This document shows, piece by piece, positions 37,302 to 46,624 of a stretch of 64,000 nt of DNA (position 1 is the stretch's first letter; every line of letters starts with the position of its first letter). Made by a program: the position numbers and the translations under genes. The stretch is from the NCBI RefSeq assembly GCF_000520955.1, contig NZ_JACC01000012.1, positions 1-64,000 on the forward strand, written 5' to 3'. Source of the DNA: Aquimarina pacifica (GTDB lineage: Bacteria > Bacteroidota > Bacteroidia > Flavobacteriales > Flavobacteriaceae). The notes under the pieces were generated by a model that was not told the origin of the DNA, ran no database searches, and was given only the letters and a program-made list of their open reading frames with translations.

Positions 37302-37880
37302 CTAATTGAGTATTTTTTTATTGATTTCACAAACTTTAAGCTCTGTTTTTGATAAATCAATATTATTTATAACAAAATCGGCTAAGGGTATTTTCTGTGC
37401 ATCTGTCCATTGGTTGTCAATTCTGGACTGTATTTGTTCTACAGTAACCATATCTCTTTTTAAAACCCGTTGAATTCTTATCTCTAACGGTGCGGAGACA
37501 AGTATAGTATAGTCACATCGCTTATAACCTCCATTTTCAAAAAGTATTGCGGCTTCTTTAATAACATAGGGACTTTTTTGTTTGTCCTTCCAATCATCAA
37601 AATGTTTAGCAACTGCAGGGTGTACAATTTTGTTTAATTTACTAAGGAGCAATTTATTACTAAAAACAATCTTGGAAATATAACTTCTATTTAAAACTCC
37701 ATCAACATATGCCTCTTTTCCGAATAATGAGATAATCTCTTTTTTTATGGTCTCATTAGTATTCATCATTTTTTTTGCTTCATCATCAGCAATATATATA
37801 GGAATTCCAAGTTTTTTGAACATTTGAGCTACTGTAGATTTACCACTACCAATACCTCCTGTGATCCCAACTACTTTCAT
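37302..37880 (-). CDS. coaE: Dephospho-CoA kinase
   Basis: A 192-residue P-loop kinase that phosphorylates dephospho-CoA in the last step of coenzyme A synthesis. The Walker A motif GGIGSGKST is at residues 8-16, the DDEAKK segment near 32-37, and HPAVAKH near 99-105, all family features. The length is typical. Its ATG overlaps the stop of the YbbR-like gene by one base (TAATG), so the two are translationally coupled. Confidence 0.94.
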   Translation of the reverse strand: MKVVGITGGIGSGKSTVAQMFKKLGIPIYIADDEAKKMMNTNETIKKEIISLFGKEAYVDGVLNRSYISKIVFSNKLLLSKLNKIVHPAVAKHFDDWKDKQKSPYVIKEAAILFENGGYKRCDYTILVSAPLEIRIQRVLKRDMVTVEQIQSRIDNQWTDAQKIPLADFVINNIDLSKTELKVCEINKKILN

Positions 37881-38848
37881 TACTGTTCTTGTTTTAAAAT
37901 CACAAATTGTACTTGTTTTTCTTGTAAGCGCACATCACGCACAAATTCTGGCTTACGAACCAATTCTAGTGTTAGATACGAACTTTCTTCGGAAGCCTTT
38001 GCATAATCAGCAATAACAACAAAATCTCTATGACTAATATCATTATACATATCTAGACCGACCCTGTAAACGACCGTTACTTCTTTGGGAAATATTTTTA
38101 TTTCTGCTTTCTCTGGTGTATTCTGGATTGTTATTGGAATTTTATGACTCCCCTCTGTAAACTTACTTACCAAAATATTAGCTGTTACTTGTTTAGGAAA
38201 TATAGAAGTATTTGATGGTAAACCATTATCATCAATATTGATTTCCTCACTGTAGTCGCTATTTAATCCTTCAAGACTTAGTTTTTCTGTACTTATATAT
38301 TGTATTGTGTCCACTAAATAAGAAGGACCGCTAATCGTAACGGAGTCGGGAGAAACAAGCACCCCTTTATCGCTTCCGTAACCACCGGCATATAAAATAT
38401 TATCTGTTATTCTTACCGGAATCTTTTTTTCTTGATTACGGTCTAATTTAAGCATCAAAGTATCTTTTTGAACAGACAAAATTCGACCTTTGAAATCTAA
38501 TTTATTTTTAACGGTAGAAAAAGTATTATCAATATGAAAATAATATGCGTCATTGCCACTAACTATTCCATCTTCTATATTAAACTTTAATACTGATCTC
38601 CTCCAGTTATGACCTAAAAGCCTAAAACCATTACCATTAAGGACCATCCTTAATGTTTGATCACTTTCTTCATTAAAAATCATACCCTCAGGAATATCCA
38701 TATATTCAACAGCTACTTCTACTTCTTTAGTATAATTCTTAGAAAATTGTATAAATAACCACAAAAGTGAAGTAAAAAGGAGGAAAAACAAGAAGGTTTT
38801 AACATTACTCCTTTTTAGGGAAAATTTGTTTCTTTTTCGAATGGACAT
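37880..38848 (-). CDS. YbbR-like domain protein
   Basis: A 322-residue membrane-anchored protein. The start is the ATG at 38848, because the longer frame overlaps the glycosyltransferase gene; from here an N-terminal basic stretch leads to one transmembrane helix (about residues 17-36). The rest is made of beta-rich YbbR repeats facing the outside. In Firmicutes the YbbR protein CdaR regulates the diadenylate cyclase CdaA; in Bacteroidota its partner is not established and no cyclase gene is in this window. It lies between a GT2 gene and coaE in a tight run. Confidence 0.8.
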   Translation of the reverse strand: MSIRKRNKFSLKRSNVKTFLFFLLFTSLLWLFIQFSKNYTKEVEVAVEYMDIPEGMIFNEESDQTLRMVLNGNGFRLLGHNWRRSVLKFNIEDGIVSGNDAYYFHIDNTFSTVKNKLDFKGRILSVQKDTLMLKLDRNQEKKIPVRITDNILYAGGYGSDKGVLVSPDSVTISGPSYLVDTIQYISTEKLSLEGLNSDYSEEINIDDNGLPSNTSIFPKQVTANILVSKFTEGSHKIPITIQNTPEKAEIKIFPKEVTVVYRVGLDMYNDISHRDFVVIADYAKASEESSYLTLELVRKPEFVRDVRLQEKQVQFVILKQEQ

Positions 38849-38858
38849 ATAATGTATG

Positions 38859-39851
38859 TTAAAAAAACAAGTTCTTAAATTGCACTTCAGGAACTTTTTT
38901 AAGAACATGAATATAATAATAAGATTTCAAGAATCCTTTTCCATATCCATAAAACTGAACAACAACAGCCAAAACTGACTGTAAACCAATAGATAAACTC
39001 TTATATTTATTTGTAGCACCAAAAAAAACAAGAGAAAAATATACTCCTAACAAGAACATAAAATGCCACAATCCCATAAAAGTCATTACGATAGAAAACA
39101 ATGCATATACAATAAACAATAGTGGAAACCAATATGTAAATTTAGCTGTTTCTGGGTGCCAAAAGTTTAGTATCGGACGCACCAAACCGAACTTATTGAC
39201 CTGTATATAGAATTTCTGCCAAGAAATCCTTCTTTTATGAAAAACACGTGCATCAGGAATTAATGCTGTATCATATCCTAATTTCCATAATCTAATAGTC
39301 AGATCTGGATCTTCACCCGGATGAATATTACCAAATCCCTTTGAAAGCAAGAATGCTTCTTTTGATAATCCCATATTAAAACTTCGGGGCTGAAACTTAC
39401 CAATAGTGCTTTTTCTGCCACGAATACCTCCAGTTGTAAGATAGGAAGTCATACTATAACTTATCGCTTTTTGAAGATTCGAAAAACTAGTATGCGCATC
39501 ATCTGGTCCTCCGTAACAATGAACAAAAGTTTTAGATAAAAACCTTTTTACTTCATATAAATATTCTTGTGGTAATATTACATCGCTATCTAAGATTATA
39601 AAATAATCCCCTTTGGCCCTATACATACCATAATTGCGAGAATCTCCTGGACCTGTATTTTCTTTAGGATAATAGCTTATGCGTAATTGATCTCTATATT
39701 TTTCGATGACAGCTTCTGATGTTTGAGAAGATCCATCTTCTACAATTACTATTTCAAAATTGTCTTCATACTTCATCGCCACCATACTTGCCAGCAATTC
39801 TTCTATTTCATTTGGTCTATTGTAGACAGGTATAATAAAGGAGAAGTACAT
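38859..39851 (-). CDS. Family 2 glycosyltransferase, membrane-associated
   Basis: A 330-residue GT-A enzyme. The N-terminus reads FSIIPVYNRPNEIEELLAS, followed by VEDGSS, the DXD-type motif in ILDSDVILP near residue 100, and GEDPDLTIRLW near 195. Two hydrophobic segments (about 240-290) anchor it to the inner membrane. It transfers a sugar from a nucleotide donor to an unknown acceptor, probably for an envelope glycan. Its stop is 10 bases before the YbbR start, so the four genes to the response regulator may share a promoter upstream of this one. Confidence 0.87.
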   Translation of the reverse strand: MYFSFIIPVYNRPNEIEELLASMVAMKYEDNFEIVIVEDGSSQTSEAVIEKYRDQLRISYYPKENTGPGDSRNYGMYRAKGDYFIILDSDVILPQEYLYEVKRFLSKTFVHCYGGPDDAHTSFSNLQKAISYSMTSYLTTGGIRGRKSTIGKFQPRSFNMGLSKEAFLLSKGFGNIHPGEDPDLTIRLWKLGYDTALIPDARVFHKRRISWQKFYIQVNKFGLVRPILNFWHPETAKFTYWFPLLFIVYALFSIVMTFMGLWHFMFLLGVYFSLVFFGATNKYKSLSIGLQSVLAVVVQFYGYGKGFLKSYYYIHVLKKVPEVQFKNLFF

Positions 39852-39956
39852 TTTTAAAATTTATTATTTAAAAGTATAAAGTTAGACAAACTAAGAAAAC
39901 AAAGAATCTAATTGACCGAACGTATAATTAGTCTACATATTTTCTTATACAAACAA

Positions 39957-39993
39957 AGTTAAAAATCCCATGCGTAAAGTAGCATGGGATTTG
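39957..39993 (-). terminator. Terminator of fabI
   Basis: An 11-bp stem (39963-39973 with 39982-39992) with an 8-base loop, followed on the minus strand by a T-run. It lies 34 bases after the fabI stop. Confidence 0.8.
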
Positions 39994-40026
39994 GTAATAT
40001 TAGTGTAAACTGTTGTCTTTATTAAT

Positions 40027-40845
40027 CTATTCGTCTTCAGTAAATTTTTCCATTACCATTTGGCTTACTCCCATATTAGAAAATCCACCATCATGATACA
40101 AATTCTGGAGCGTTACCTTTTTTGTCAAATCTGAAAACAATGTAATCGTATAATCGGCACACTCTGAAGCTGTAGCATTACCTAATGGTGACATTTTATC
40201 AGCATAGGCAATAAACCCATCAAAGCCTTTTACTCCTTTTCCTGCAGTTGTTGGAGTTGGTGATTGAGAAATTGTATTCACACGAACTTTGTTATCTCTT
40301 CCAAAAAAATACCCAAAACTACGTGCGATAGATTCTAGATATGCTTTATTATCCGCCATATCATTATAGTCAGGAAATACACGTTGCGCTGCCATATAGG
40401 TCAATCCTACAATACTTCCCCACTCACTCATTGCCTCCTTCTTATATAAAGTTTGCATGGTTTTATGAAAAGAAAGTGCCGAAACATCCCAACCTTTCTG
40501 ACTCCAACCATAATTGAGATCTGTATATTGTCGCCCTTTTCTTACGTTTACAGACATTCCTATAGAGTGAAGAACAAAATCGATTTTACCTCCTAAAATT
40601 TCCATAGCTTTATCAACGAGATTCTCTAGGTCTTCTAATGAAGTAGCATCAGCTGGTATTACTTGAGAATTGGTTTTTTCTGCCAAGGCATTAATTGTTC
40701 CCATACGTAAAGCAACCGGGGCATTCGTTAGAACAAAACTCCCTCCTTCTTCAAAAACACGTTCTGCAGTTTTCCAAGCAATTGAACTTTGATCAAGAGC
40801 ACCAAAGATTATACCTCTTTTGCCTTTTAATAAATTGTGTGACAT
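40027..40845 (-). CDS. fabI: Enoyl-[acyl-carrier-protein] reductase (NADH)
   Basis: A 272-residue short-chain dehydrogenase of the FabI class, which reduces the enoyl-ACP double bond in fatty acid elongation in the cytoplasm. The nucleotide-binding opening is KRGIIFGALDQSSIAW. The active-site tyrosines lie in SIVGLTYMAAQRVFPDYN (Tyr150 and Tyr160), with Lys167 seven residues later, the FabI spacing. The length and C-terminus are typical for flavobacteria. It is monocistronic, with its own terminator. Confidence 0.95.
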   Translation of the reverse strand: MSHNLLKGKRGIIFGALDQSSIAWKTAERVFEEGGSFVLTNAPVALRMGTINALAEKTNSQVIPADATSLEDLENLVDKAMEILGGKIDFVLHSIGMSVNVRKGRQYTDLNYGWSQKGWDVSALSFHKTMQTLYKKEAMSEWGSIVGLTYMAAQRVFPDYNDMADNKAYLESIARSFGYFFGRDNKVRVNTISQSPTPTTAGKGVKGFDGFIAYADKMSPLGNATASECADYTITLFSDLTKKVTLQNLYHDGGFSNMGVSQMVMEKFTEDE

Positions 40846-41423
40846 TTAATTGTTAATTAAGAAAATTATACAAGCTGTAAAGATAATAAAACACCCCATA
40901 TCATAACTATACAAAACCAATTTCAATACAATTAAATTAATAATAAATTATTAGAGAATTAGAAAGCTTTATTCTGAGTAGAAAATACATGATTACTTCG
41001 CTTCTTTAGAGATAAATTAACTCAACACAGAGAATTGGCATAGTGTGATACTATGTAGTTAGTCATTCATAAATTTAGTATACGTATACTCCTTATTAAT
41101 AGAGTGGTCATTTATTTTTTATGAATCTTCTTCTAATAATAGATAATTGTATCCAGAATTTTAGATTATATGCTTAGAAATATAGGCTCCTTACGTACAA
41201 ACCGATTCCTTAATAATCGATCACGAAATACTATTTTTGTTTTACCATCCTCTGTTCGGATACCTTTCATCAATTTTTAACCCCCTTAAACATTAATTTT
41301 GTTGCTATATTTATAAACTACTATTTTTCGAGATGACATTTGAACAACTAAATATGATTCGTTAAAAAAGTACCCCATTTAATTCAGGATATCAATAAAG
41401 TACTTTAAAAAAGAAAAAATCTT
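40846..41423. other. Intergenic region, 578 bases, no confirmed gene
   Basis: Between the divergent fabI and a forward unknown gene. A 34-codon minus-strand frame (41166-41270, ATG to TAA, many Arg and Lys) is the only coding-like stretch and has no recognisable relative. No clear promoter consensus was found. Confidence 0.35.
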
Positions 41424-42260
41424 ATGAAAAAAGGACATACGCTTAACGGAAGCGTGAAATCGATCAAAGAACTATCATACTTGCGCAAGTATGATCCTGA
41501 ACAATTAATAAAAGGAAATAGGGCTAGATTAACAGATGCGGATCTTCTATCGGTTAATGACAAATCCTACGACTATTATTCTGTATACGATACGAATGAT
41601 CAATTGACAGAACATCATGTCATATCTTCTAATGATCAAATACTCGAAAGGTCATCGCATACCCATAACAAAGAAGAAAATAAAAATGAGATTATCACCT
41701 ATGATGCGCACTCAAAACTAAAAAATAAAATACTCCTCTTTTATGACCTAAGCGGAAATACAATAAAAACTCACTATTATGATGCCAAAGAAGCTATGAC
41801 AATGGAGGAGATTTCTGAATATGACACTAAAGGAAACGGTATCAAATCTTCTTCATTTCTTATGCCAGATAAAGAATTATTTAGCCAAAGTATAAATGAA
41901 TATGACACTAATAGTAATAAAGTTGCTATGAAAATTTATTCCATTAATGGCTCTAGCACTACTCTTTTGGTAAATAATATATATATATATGACGATAATA
42001 ATTTACTAATAGAAGAATTAGAGTTTACAGATGAAAATGAATTTAATTTAGTAAAGAGAAAAACCTATACATATAATGAAAAAGGTGATAAAATCGAGGT
42101 GTGTTTTTTTAATTCAGAATTAGATGTAATTAAAAGGTCAAAAAATGAATATATATATGACGAAAAAAACAATTGGACTCAATGTGTTATTTATTTAGCA
42201 GAAGGCAAAGAAGAGGCATACCCATCATATATTATTGAAAGAGAAATCGAATATTATTAG
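41424..42260 (+). CDS. Cytoplasmic protein with YD-like repeats, function unknown
   Basis: A 278-residue protein without signal peptide. After residue 50 it shows repeating units of about 20-30 residues: YDTNDQL, YDAHSKL, YDLSGN, YDTKGNG, YDTNSNK, YDDNNLL, YNEKGDK and YDEKNNW. This Y-[DN]-x-x-[GN] spacing resembles YD/RHS repeats and the flavobacterial proteins that open with G-S-V-K-S-I-K-E, as this one does near residue 9. RHS proteins form beta shells around toxins, but this chain is short and has no toxin core. No partner gene is nearby. Confidence 0.7.
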   Translation: MKKGHTLNGSVKSIKELSYLRKYDPEQLIKGNRARLTDADLLSVNDKSYDYYSVYDTNDQLTEHHVISSNDQILERSSHTHNKEENKNEIITYDAHSKLKNKILLFYDLSGNTIKTHYYDAKEAMTMEEISEYDTKGNGIKSSSFLMPDKELFSQSINEYDTNSNKVAMKIYSINGSSTTLLVNNIYIYDDNNLLIEELEFTDENEFNLVKRKTYTYNEKGDKIEVCFFNSELDVIKRSKNEYIYDEKNNWTQCVIYLAEGKEEAYPSYIIEREIEYY

Positions 42261-42491
42261 TAATTACTACCTATGATCATTTAGAATATATTCCAACTTT
42301 TCTTTTAAATATATTTCTTTAATAAAAGCCCCTTTTTCATTTAGAAAGAAATCATATTTCTGTAAAGACATAAAAGGATCTCACTGTAATAAATCGTTTG
42401 AAAAATGCTCTTTGTCGAAAAAATATGCTTTTTATGGATAAACTGTAACTATTTGGTGTCCTTAACACCTTACGCTTAATTACAAAAAACA

Positions 42492-42499
42492 TAATTTTG
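42492..42499 (+). promoter_or_regulatory. -7 promoter element of the acidic lipoprotein gene
   Basis: TAATTTTG matches TAnnTTTG and ends 25 bases before the ATG at 42525. Confidence 0.45.
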
Positions 42500-42524
42500 C
42501 ATAAATATTAAAAACCTATTTACT

Positions 42525-43592
42525 ATGAACAACTTAATACAACTCAAATCATTAGCAATTCTAATGCTTATTGCACTATTTACGTTTAGCTGTGGTTCGG
42601 ATAATGATGCCATTACCATTAGTGATGATGAGGAAGAAGACTCTTTATATGACGGTGAACTTTCTGTTTTTGAGCAAGGAGGAGATAACAGAAATGTAAC
42701 AATTAATGCGTCTGGGCTTTCATCTACAGCCTTAGTTAAAATTGCTTTTGAAACGACTACCAATACAATGAGGAGGCTATATGTAACTCAAAATGTTTCA
42801 AACTTTGGAGAAGATCCTTATGAATTTTCTACTGGTGGAGTTACTGTTGATGATAAAAAAGATGGATCACTTGATTTATCTTCAGACAATGGAAATGGTT
42901 TTGAGTTTGCTATCCCATTTCCAATTCCGGCATCAGCTGACAGTAAAATAGTATATACCATTTGGGCAACCACTGGTAAAGGAGATTTTAGAGATATTAG
43001 TAAACGAAATGCTATAAGTGATACAGCGGTTGGTACTATAACTATAAACGGAAGTGGAACAAACGATGGTTCTGGTTTGAAAACATATGAAACTACCATA
43101 CTAGCTGCTCCTCTCAGTAGTCAAACATCACAAACATTTATGTCCGTATTTGATGGACTTAAATATAGAATTGATGAAGGCGAAGAAACAGCAGCATTAT
43201 GGGATTTTGGATATTACTATGGAGCAACGAACAATGCATCATTAGCTTCTGTAGCAAACTACCCTCCGCTTTTTGATACGACTGGTGATGGAAACGCTGA
43301 TTCTGCTATTGCTGGGGTATCTGGAGTTGCACAAGAAGAATTAAACAACTTCTATATTACTACGTCGACACTTGATTTTGATACGATAACGGAAAGAAGT
43401 GATTTAGATAACATTTCAATTCCAACTAGTGAAAGAGTTACAAATCTATCCGTAGGTAATGTATTAGAATTTGTAGATAGTTATGGAAATAAGGGATTAA
43501 TTAAAGTAACTGGATTAGTTCCTGGAGATGGATCTAGTGGACAAATTACAATCAGTATAAAAGTACAATCTTCAATTACTACACTTTTTTAA
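42525..43592 (+). CDS. Lipoprotein of unknown function
   Basis: A 355-residue lipoprotein (lipobox FSC, Cys23) with an acidic linker (SDDEEEDS, 33-40). The rest looks like two beta domains, about 45-165 and 185-350. A calcium-type loop DTTGDGNADS occurs near residues 250-259. I recognise no family. It has its own promoter and terminator. A surface or periplasmic role follows from the lipobox and the acidic residues after it, a pattern linked to surface export in Bacteroidota. Confidence 0.72.
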   Translation: MNNLIQLKSLAILMLIALFTFSCGSDNDAITISDDEEEDSLYDGELSVFEQGGDNRNVTINASGLSSTALVKIAFETTTNTMRRLYVTQNVSNFGEDPYEFSTGGVTVDDKKDGSLDLSSDNGNGFEFAIPFPIPASADSKIVYTIWATTGKGDFRDISKRNAISDTAVGTITINGSGTNDGSGLKTYETTILAAPLSSQTSQTFMSVFDGLKYRIDEGEETAALWDFGYYYGATNNASLASVANYPPLFDTTGDGNADSAIAGVSGVAQEELNNFYITTSTLDFDTITERSDLDNISIPTSERVTNLSVGNVLEFVDSYGNKGLIKVTGLVPGDGSSGQITISIKVQSSITTLF

Positions 43593-43634
43593 ATTTTAGA
43601 ATAAAGAATTTAGATTTATTTATTCAGATATATT

Positions 43635-43669
43635 GAAGACTACCTTAGAAAAGGTGGTCTTCTTTTTTT
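43635..43669 (+). terminator. Rho-independent terminator
   Basis: A 12-bp stem (43635-43646 with 43651-43662, one G-U pair) with a 4-base loop and a following run of seven T residues. Confidence 0.85.
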
Positions 43670-43701
43670 ATTTATATAGAATAACTAACTCCCTAAATCT
43701 T

Positions 43702-43709
43702 TATCTTTG
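43702..43709 (+). promoter_or_regulatory. -7 promoter element of rmuC
   Basis: TATCTTTG matches TAnnTTTG and ends 17 bases before the ATG at 43727. Confidence 0.5.
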
Positions 43710-43726
43710 AACAAACAAAATCAAGC

Positions 43727-45139
43727 ATGTCAGAATACATTTCTCTTATCATTGCCGCAATTGCAATTATAATAGGTTTTTTTATTGGTAAATATGTTGC
43801 TTCGCTAAAAAACAAGAGTGAACATAGTGCACTAAATGAACGCAACAATCAATTACAAATGCAATTTGATGAAGCCAAAAAAATGGGGAATCAACAGCTC
43901 GAATTTGCTAAACAGGAACACCAACAATATAAGGTAACTGTTGAGAATCAACTTTCTGAAATTACCAAAGAACGAGAAGAGATCCGTAGAGAAAAAGATT
44001 TTCTAAATACTGAACTTACACGACGTAATACAGAATTTGAAAATTTACAACTCAAAAATCAAGAACAAAAAAATGAAGTAGAAAAACTTCAGGAAAAATT
44101 TACCAAAGAGTTTGAAAATCTTGCTAATAAAATTCTGGACGAAAAATCGAACAAATTTACTGAGCAGAACAAAGAAAATATCAAAAACATCCTTAGTCCA
44201 CTTCAAGAAAAAATAAATACTTTCGAAAAAAAAGTAGAACAAACGCATAAAGAAAGTATTGATTATCATGCCGCGTTACGACAACAAATAGTAGGACTCA
44301 AAGATCTTAATGAACAAATGAGTAAAGAGACCACTAATCTAACCAAGGCCTTAAAAGGGGACAATAAAATGCAAGGGAATTGGGGAGAATTGGTACTCGA
44401 ACGGGTATTAGAAAAGTCTGGCCTAGAAAAAAACAGAGAATACTTTGTACAGCAGAGTTTTACAACAGAACATGGACAACGTATACTGCCCGATGTAGTA
44501 ATTCATTTGCCCGATAATAAAAAGATGATTATTGACTCAAAAGTAACACTCACTGCATACGAGCGTTTTATAAATGAAGAAGATGATGTACTGAAATCAA
44601 ACTACCTCAAGGAGCATATTACTTCTTTAAAACGTCATGTAGATCAATTATCCGAAAAAAACTATCAAGATATTTATGATATCGAGTCGCCTGACTTCGT
44701 CTTACTTTTTGTACCTATAGAACCTGCATTTGCAATAGCTATAAATGAAGATAATAAACTATACAATCAAGCCTTCGAGAAAAATATTGTGATCGTTACT
44801 CCGGCAACTTTACTTGCTACTTTACGAACAATCGATACCATGTGGAATAATGAAAAGCAACAGCGTAACGCTATTGAGATTGCTCGTCAAGCGGGAGCCC
44901 TTTATGACAAGTTCGAAGGACTAGTAAAAGATCTAACAGGAATTGGCAAAAAGATTGACGATACTAAGAAAGATTACTCAGCGGCAATGAATAAGCTTGT
45001 AGAAGGAAAAGGGAACCTTATCATTAGTGTAGAAAAGTTAAAGAAAATGGGAGCCAAAGCAAAAAAATCATTACCCGAAGTTATAATTAAAAGAGCTACC
45101 GATGAAGAAGATATCCAAAATCAAGATAAATTAATTTAG
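43727..45139 (+). CDS. rmuC: DNA recombination protein RmuC
   Basis: A 470-residue protein. An N-terminal membrane helix (about 4-22) is followed by a long coiled coil (about 25-190) and the RmuC nuclease-like domain (about 210-400), marked by MQGNWGELVLERVLEKSGL, LPDVVIHLPDNKKMIIDSKVTL and FVPIEPAFAIA. RmuC limits inversions at short repeats in Escherichia coli and is related to restriction-type nucleases. The DSK motif within the domain is the presumed catalytic core. Two small genes follow on the same strand. Confidence 0.94.
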   Translation: MSEYISLIIAAIAIIIGFFIGKYVASLKNKSEHSALNERNNQLQMQFDEAKKMGNQQLEFAKQEHQQYKVTVENQLSEITKEREEIRREKDFLNTELTRRNTEFENLQLKNQEQKNEVEKLQEKFTKEFENLANKILDEKSNKFTEQNKENIKNILSPLQEKINTFEKKVEQTHKESIDYHAALRQQIVGLKDLNEQMSKETTNLTKALKGDNKMQGNWGELVLERVLEKSGLEKNREYFVQQSFTTEHGQRILPDVVIHLPDNKKMIIDSKVTLTAYERFINEEDDVLKSNYLKEHITSLKRHVDQLSEKNYQDIYDIESPDFVLLFVPIEPAFAIAINEDNKLYNQAFEKNIVIVTPATLLATLRTIDTMWNNEKQQRNAIEIARQAGALYDKFEGLVKDLTGIGKKIDDTKKDYSAAMNKLVEGKGNLIISVEKLKKMGAKAKKSLPEVIIKRATDEEDIQNQDKLI

Positions 45140-45189
45140 TTTTTTTCTATTTCTTCTTTTATTAATCATATTTGTAAATTATAAATAAA

Positions 45190-45552
45190 ATGAAAAAGAC
45201 ACTCGCAATAATCCTTTTAAGTATCACGCTACTTTTTGCGATTTCCTATACAATAGTGTATTACGCATCATATAGCAAGGGTACCCGAAGTGGAGAGCTG
45301 ATTAAGTTTAGTCATAAAGGTGTATTTTTTAAAACCTGGGAAGGTGAAATTAGTCAGGGAATCTCTGGTGCGCAAATATTTAGTTTTTCTGTAGAAGATG
45401 ATATCATTGTAAAAAAGTTAGAAAAACTACAAGGCCGATATGTAAAACTCACTTATAAAGAACGCTTTACAAAAATGGCTTGGTTAGGTGATACTAAATA
45501 TTTCATTATCGAAGCCGAAGAAGAAGTATCTCCACATTTTAGAAATAAATAA
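45190..45552 (+). CDS. Small single-pass membrane protein
   Basis: A 120-residue protein with one N-terminal transmembrane helix (about 5-27) and a small beta-rich domain outside, including GTRSGELIKFSHKGVFFKTWEGEI near residues 31-54. It belongs to a conserved flavobacterial group of unknown function whose members are sometimes mislabelled as 6-phosphogluconate dehydrogenase; nothing here supports that name. The thioesterase gene begins 7 bases after its stop, so they form a pair. Confidence 0.78.
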   Translation: MKKTLAIILLSITLLFAISYTIVYYASYSKGTRSGELIKFSHKGVFFKTWEGEISQGISGAQIFSFSVEDDIIVKKLEKLQGRYVKLTYKERFTKMAWLGDTKYFIIEAEEEVSPHFRNK

Positions 45553-45559
45553 ACAAATC

Positions 45560-46102
45560 GTGAAAAAATACAAAACAAACACAGAGTCCAGAGTAATCAT
45601 CTCTGAATTAATGCTTCCCTCTCATTCTAATTTTAGTGGAAAAATACATGGAGGATACATCTTATCCTTAATGGATCAAATTGCTTTTGCCTGTGCATCT
45701 AAACACTCAGAAACCTATGCTGTAACTGCTAGCGTTGACAAAGTTGATTTTTTAAAACCGATAGAAGTTGGCGAATTAGTTACAATGAAGGCTTCTGTTA
45801 ATCATGTTGGTACTACCTCAATGGTAGTAGGTGTGCGAGTAGAAGCAGAAAATATACGTACAGGAACTATAAAACATTGCAATTCTAGTTACTTTACAAT
45901 GGTAGCCAAAGACGAAGAAGGAAAAAGTGTTCCTATCCCAGGTTTAATTCTAGAGAATAAAACGGCTATTAGACGTTTTGTAAGAAGTATTATCAGAAAG
46001 GAAGATGCAAAAGTTAGACGGGATCGTTTTAAGGCGTCAGAATTTGATGTAGAAGCTCACTTAGAAATCCTGAAAGAATACAACGTAAAAATAGAAATAT
46101 AA
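45560..46102 (+). CDS. Hot-dog fold acyl-CoA thioesterase
   Basis: A 180-residue protein with the hot-dog motif NFSGKIHGGYILSLMDQIAFACASKHS near residues 19-45; the HGG-x8-D pattern is the active-site hallmark of acyl-CoA hydrolases. A C-terminal extension of about 50 basic residues follows the fold. The start is GTG at 45560, since the longer frame runs back into the upstream gene. It cleaves acyl-CoA esters to free acid and CoA in the cytoplasm; chain-length preference cannot be told. Confidence 0.87.
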   Translation: MKKYKTNTESRVIISELMLPSHSNFSGKIHGGYILSLMDQIAFACASKHSETYAVTASVDKVDFLKPIEVGELVTMKASVNHVGTTSMVVGVRVEAENIRTGTIKHCNSSYFTMVAKDEEGKSVPIPGLILENKTAIRRFVRSIIRKEDAKVRRDRFKASEFDVEAHLEILKEYNVKIEI

Positions 46103-46194
46103 TTAAAGTAGATTCTAAGCGTTTAATAACTATATTTCGAGTTTTGGTATTCATTCAATCTTTTTTATAATTTATTATCTAAAACCCCAACAAC

Positions 46195-46605
46195 ATGTAC
46201 ATATATATCAAAAATGCTTTCTTAATTTTATCTTTCTTTATATGCTTTAGTTGCAATGATAGTGATGATTCAAGCACCATGGATGATGATTCTGAACAAG
46301 ATAATAATACTGATGACGATACTAATTCTGGAAATGAAAATCCTAATCCCGATAAAACTACTACTTATAATGCAGATGTAAAATCGATTTTTGACATGCA
46401 TTGTGTTTCTTGTCATGATGATCCACCAACAAATGGAGCACCTTTTGCCATGCGTACATATGCAGAAACTATAATTGGTGTCAATAGAGATCTCGTAAAC
46501 AGAATGCAATCAATAAACAATCCGATGCCCCCAGAGGGAAATTTATCTCAAGATATTATTGACATAATTTTGGATTGGGAAGCCGACGGATTTCTAGAAG
46601 AATAA
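46195..46605 (+). CDS. Monohaem c-type cytochrome lipoprotein
   Basis: A 136-residue lipoprotein (lipobox FSC, Cys20). An acidic, Asn-rich linker (about 21-55) is followed by a small cytochrome c-like domain with one haem site CVSCH (70-74) and the likely distal ligand Met111 in NPMPPEG. The haem-binding site with a later Met-Pro-Pro matches short cytochromes found in secreted Bacteroidota lipoproteins. It is probably periplasmic or on the outer membrane and carries electrons. It converges on the large FG-GAP gene with only 19 bases between the stops. Confidence 0.85.
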   Translation: MYIYIKNAFLILSFFICFSCNDSDDSSTMDDDSEQDNNTDDDTNSGNENPNPDKTTTYNADVKSIFDMHCVSCHDDPPTNGAPFAMRTYAETIIGVNRDLVNRMQSINNPMPPEGNLSQDIIDIILDWEADGFLEE

Positions 46606-46624
46606 AAAGGTTCTTAATCTGTTA

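Noticed and set aside
41166-41270. 34-codon basic minus-strand frame between fabI and the YD-repeat gene
   Set aside because: The composition is protein-like, but there is no known relative and no promoter, and frames of this length occur by chance.
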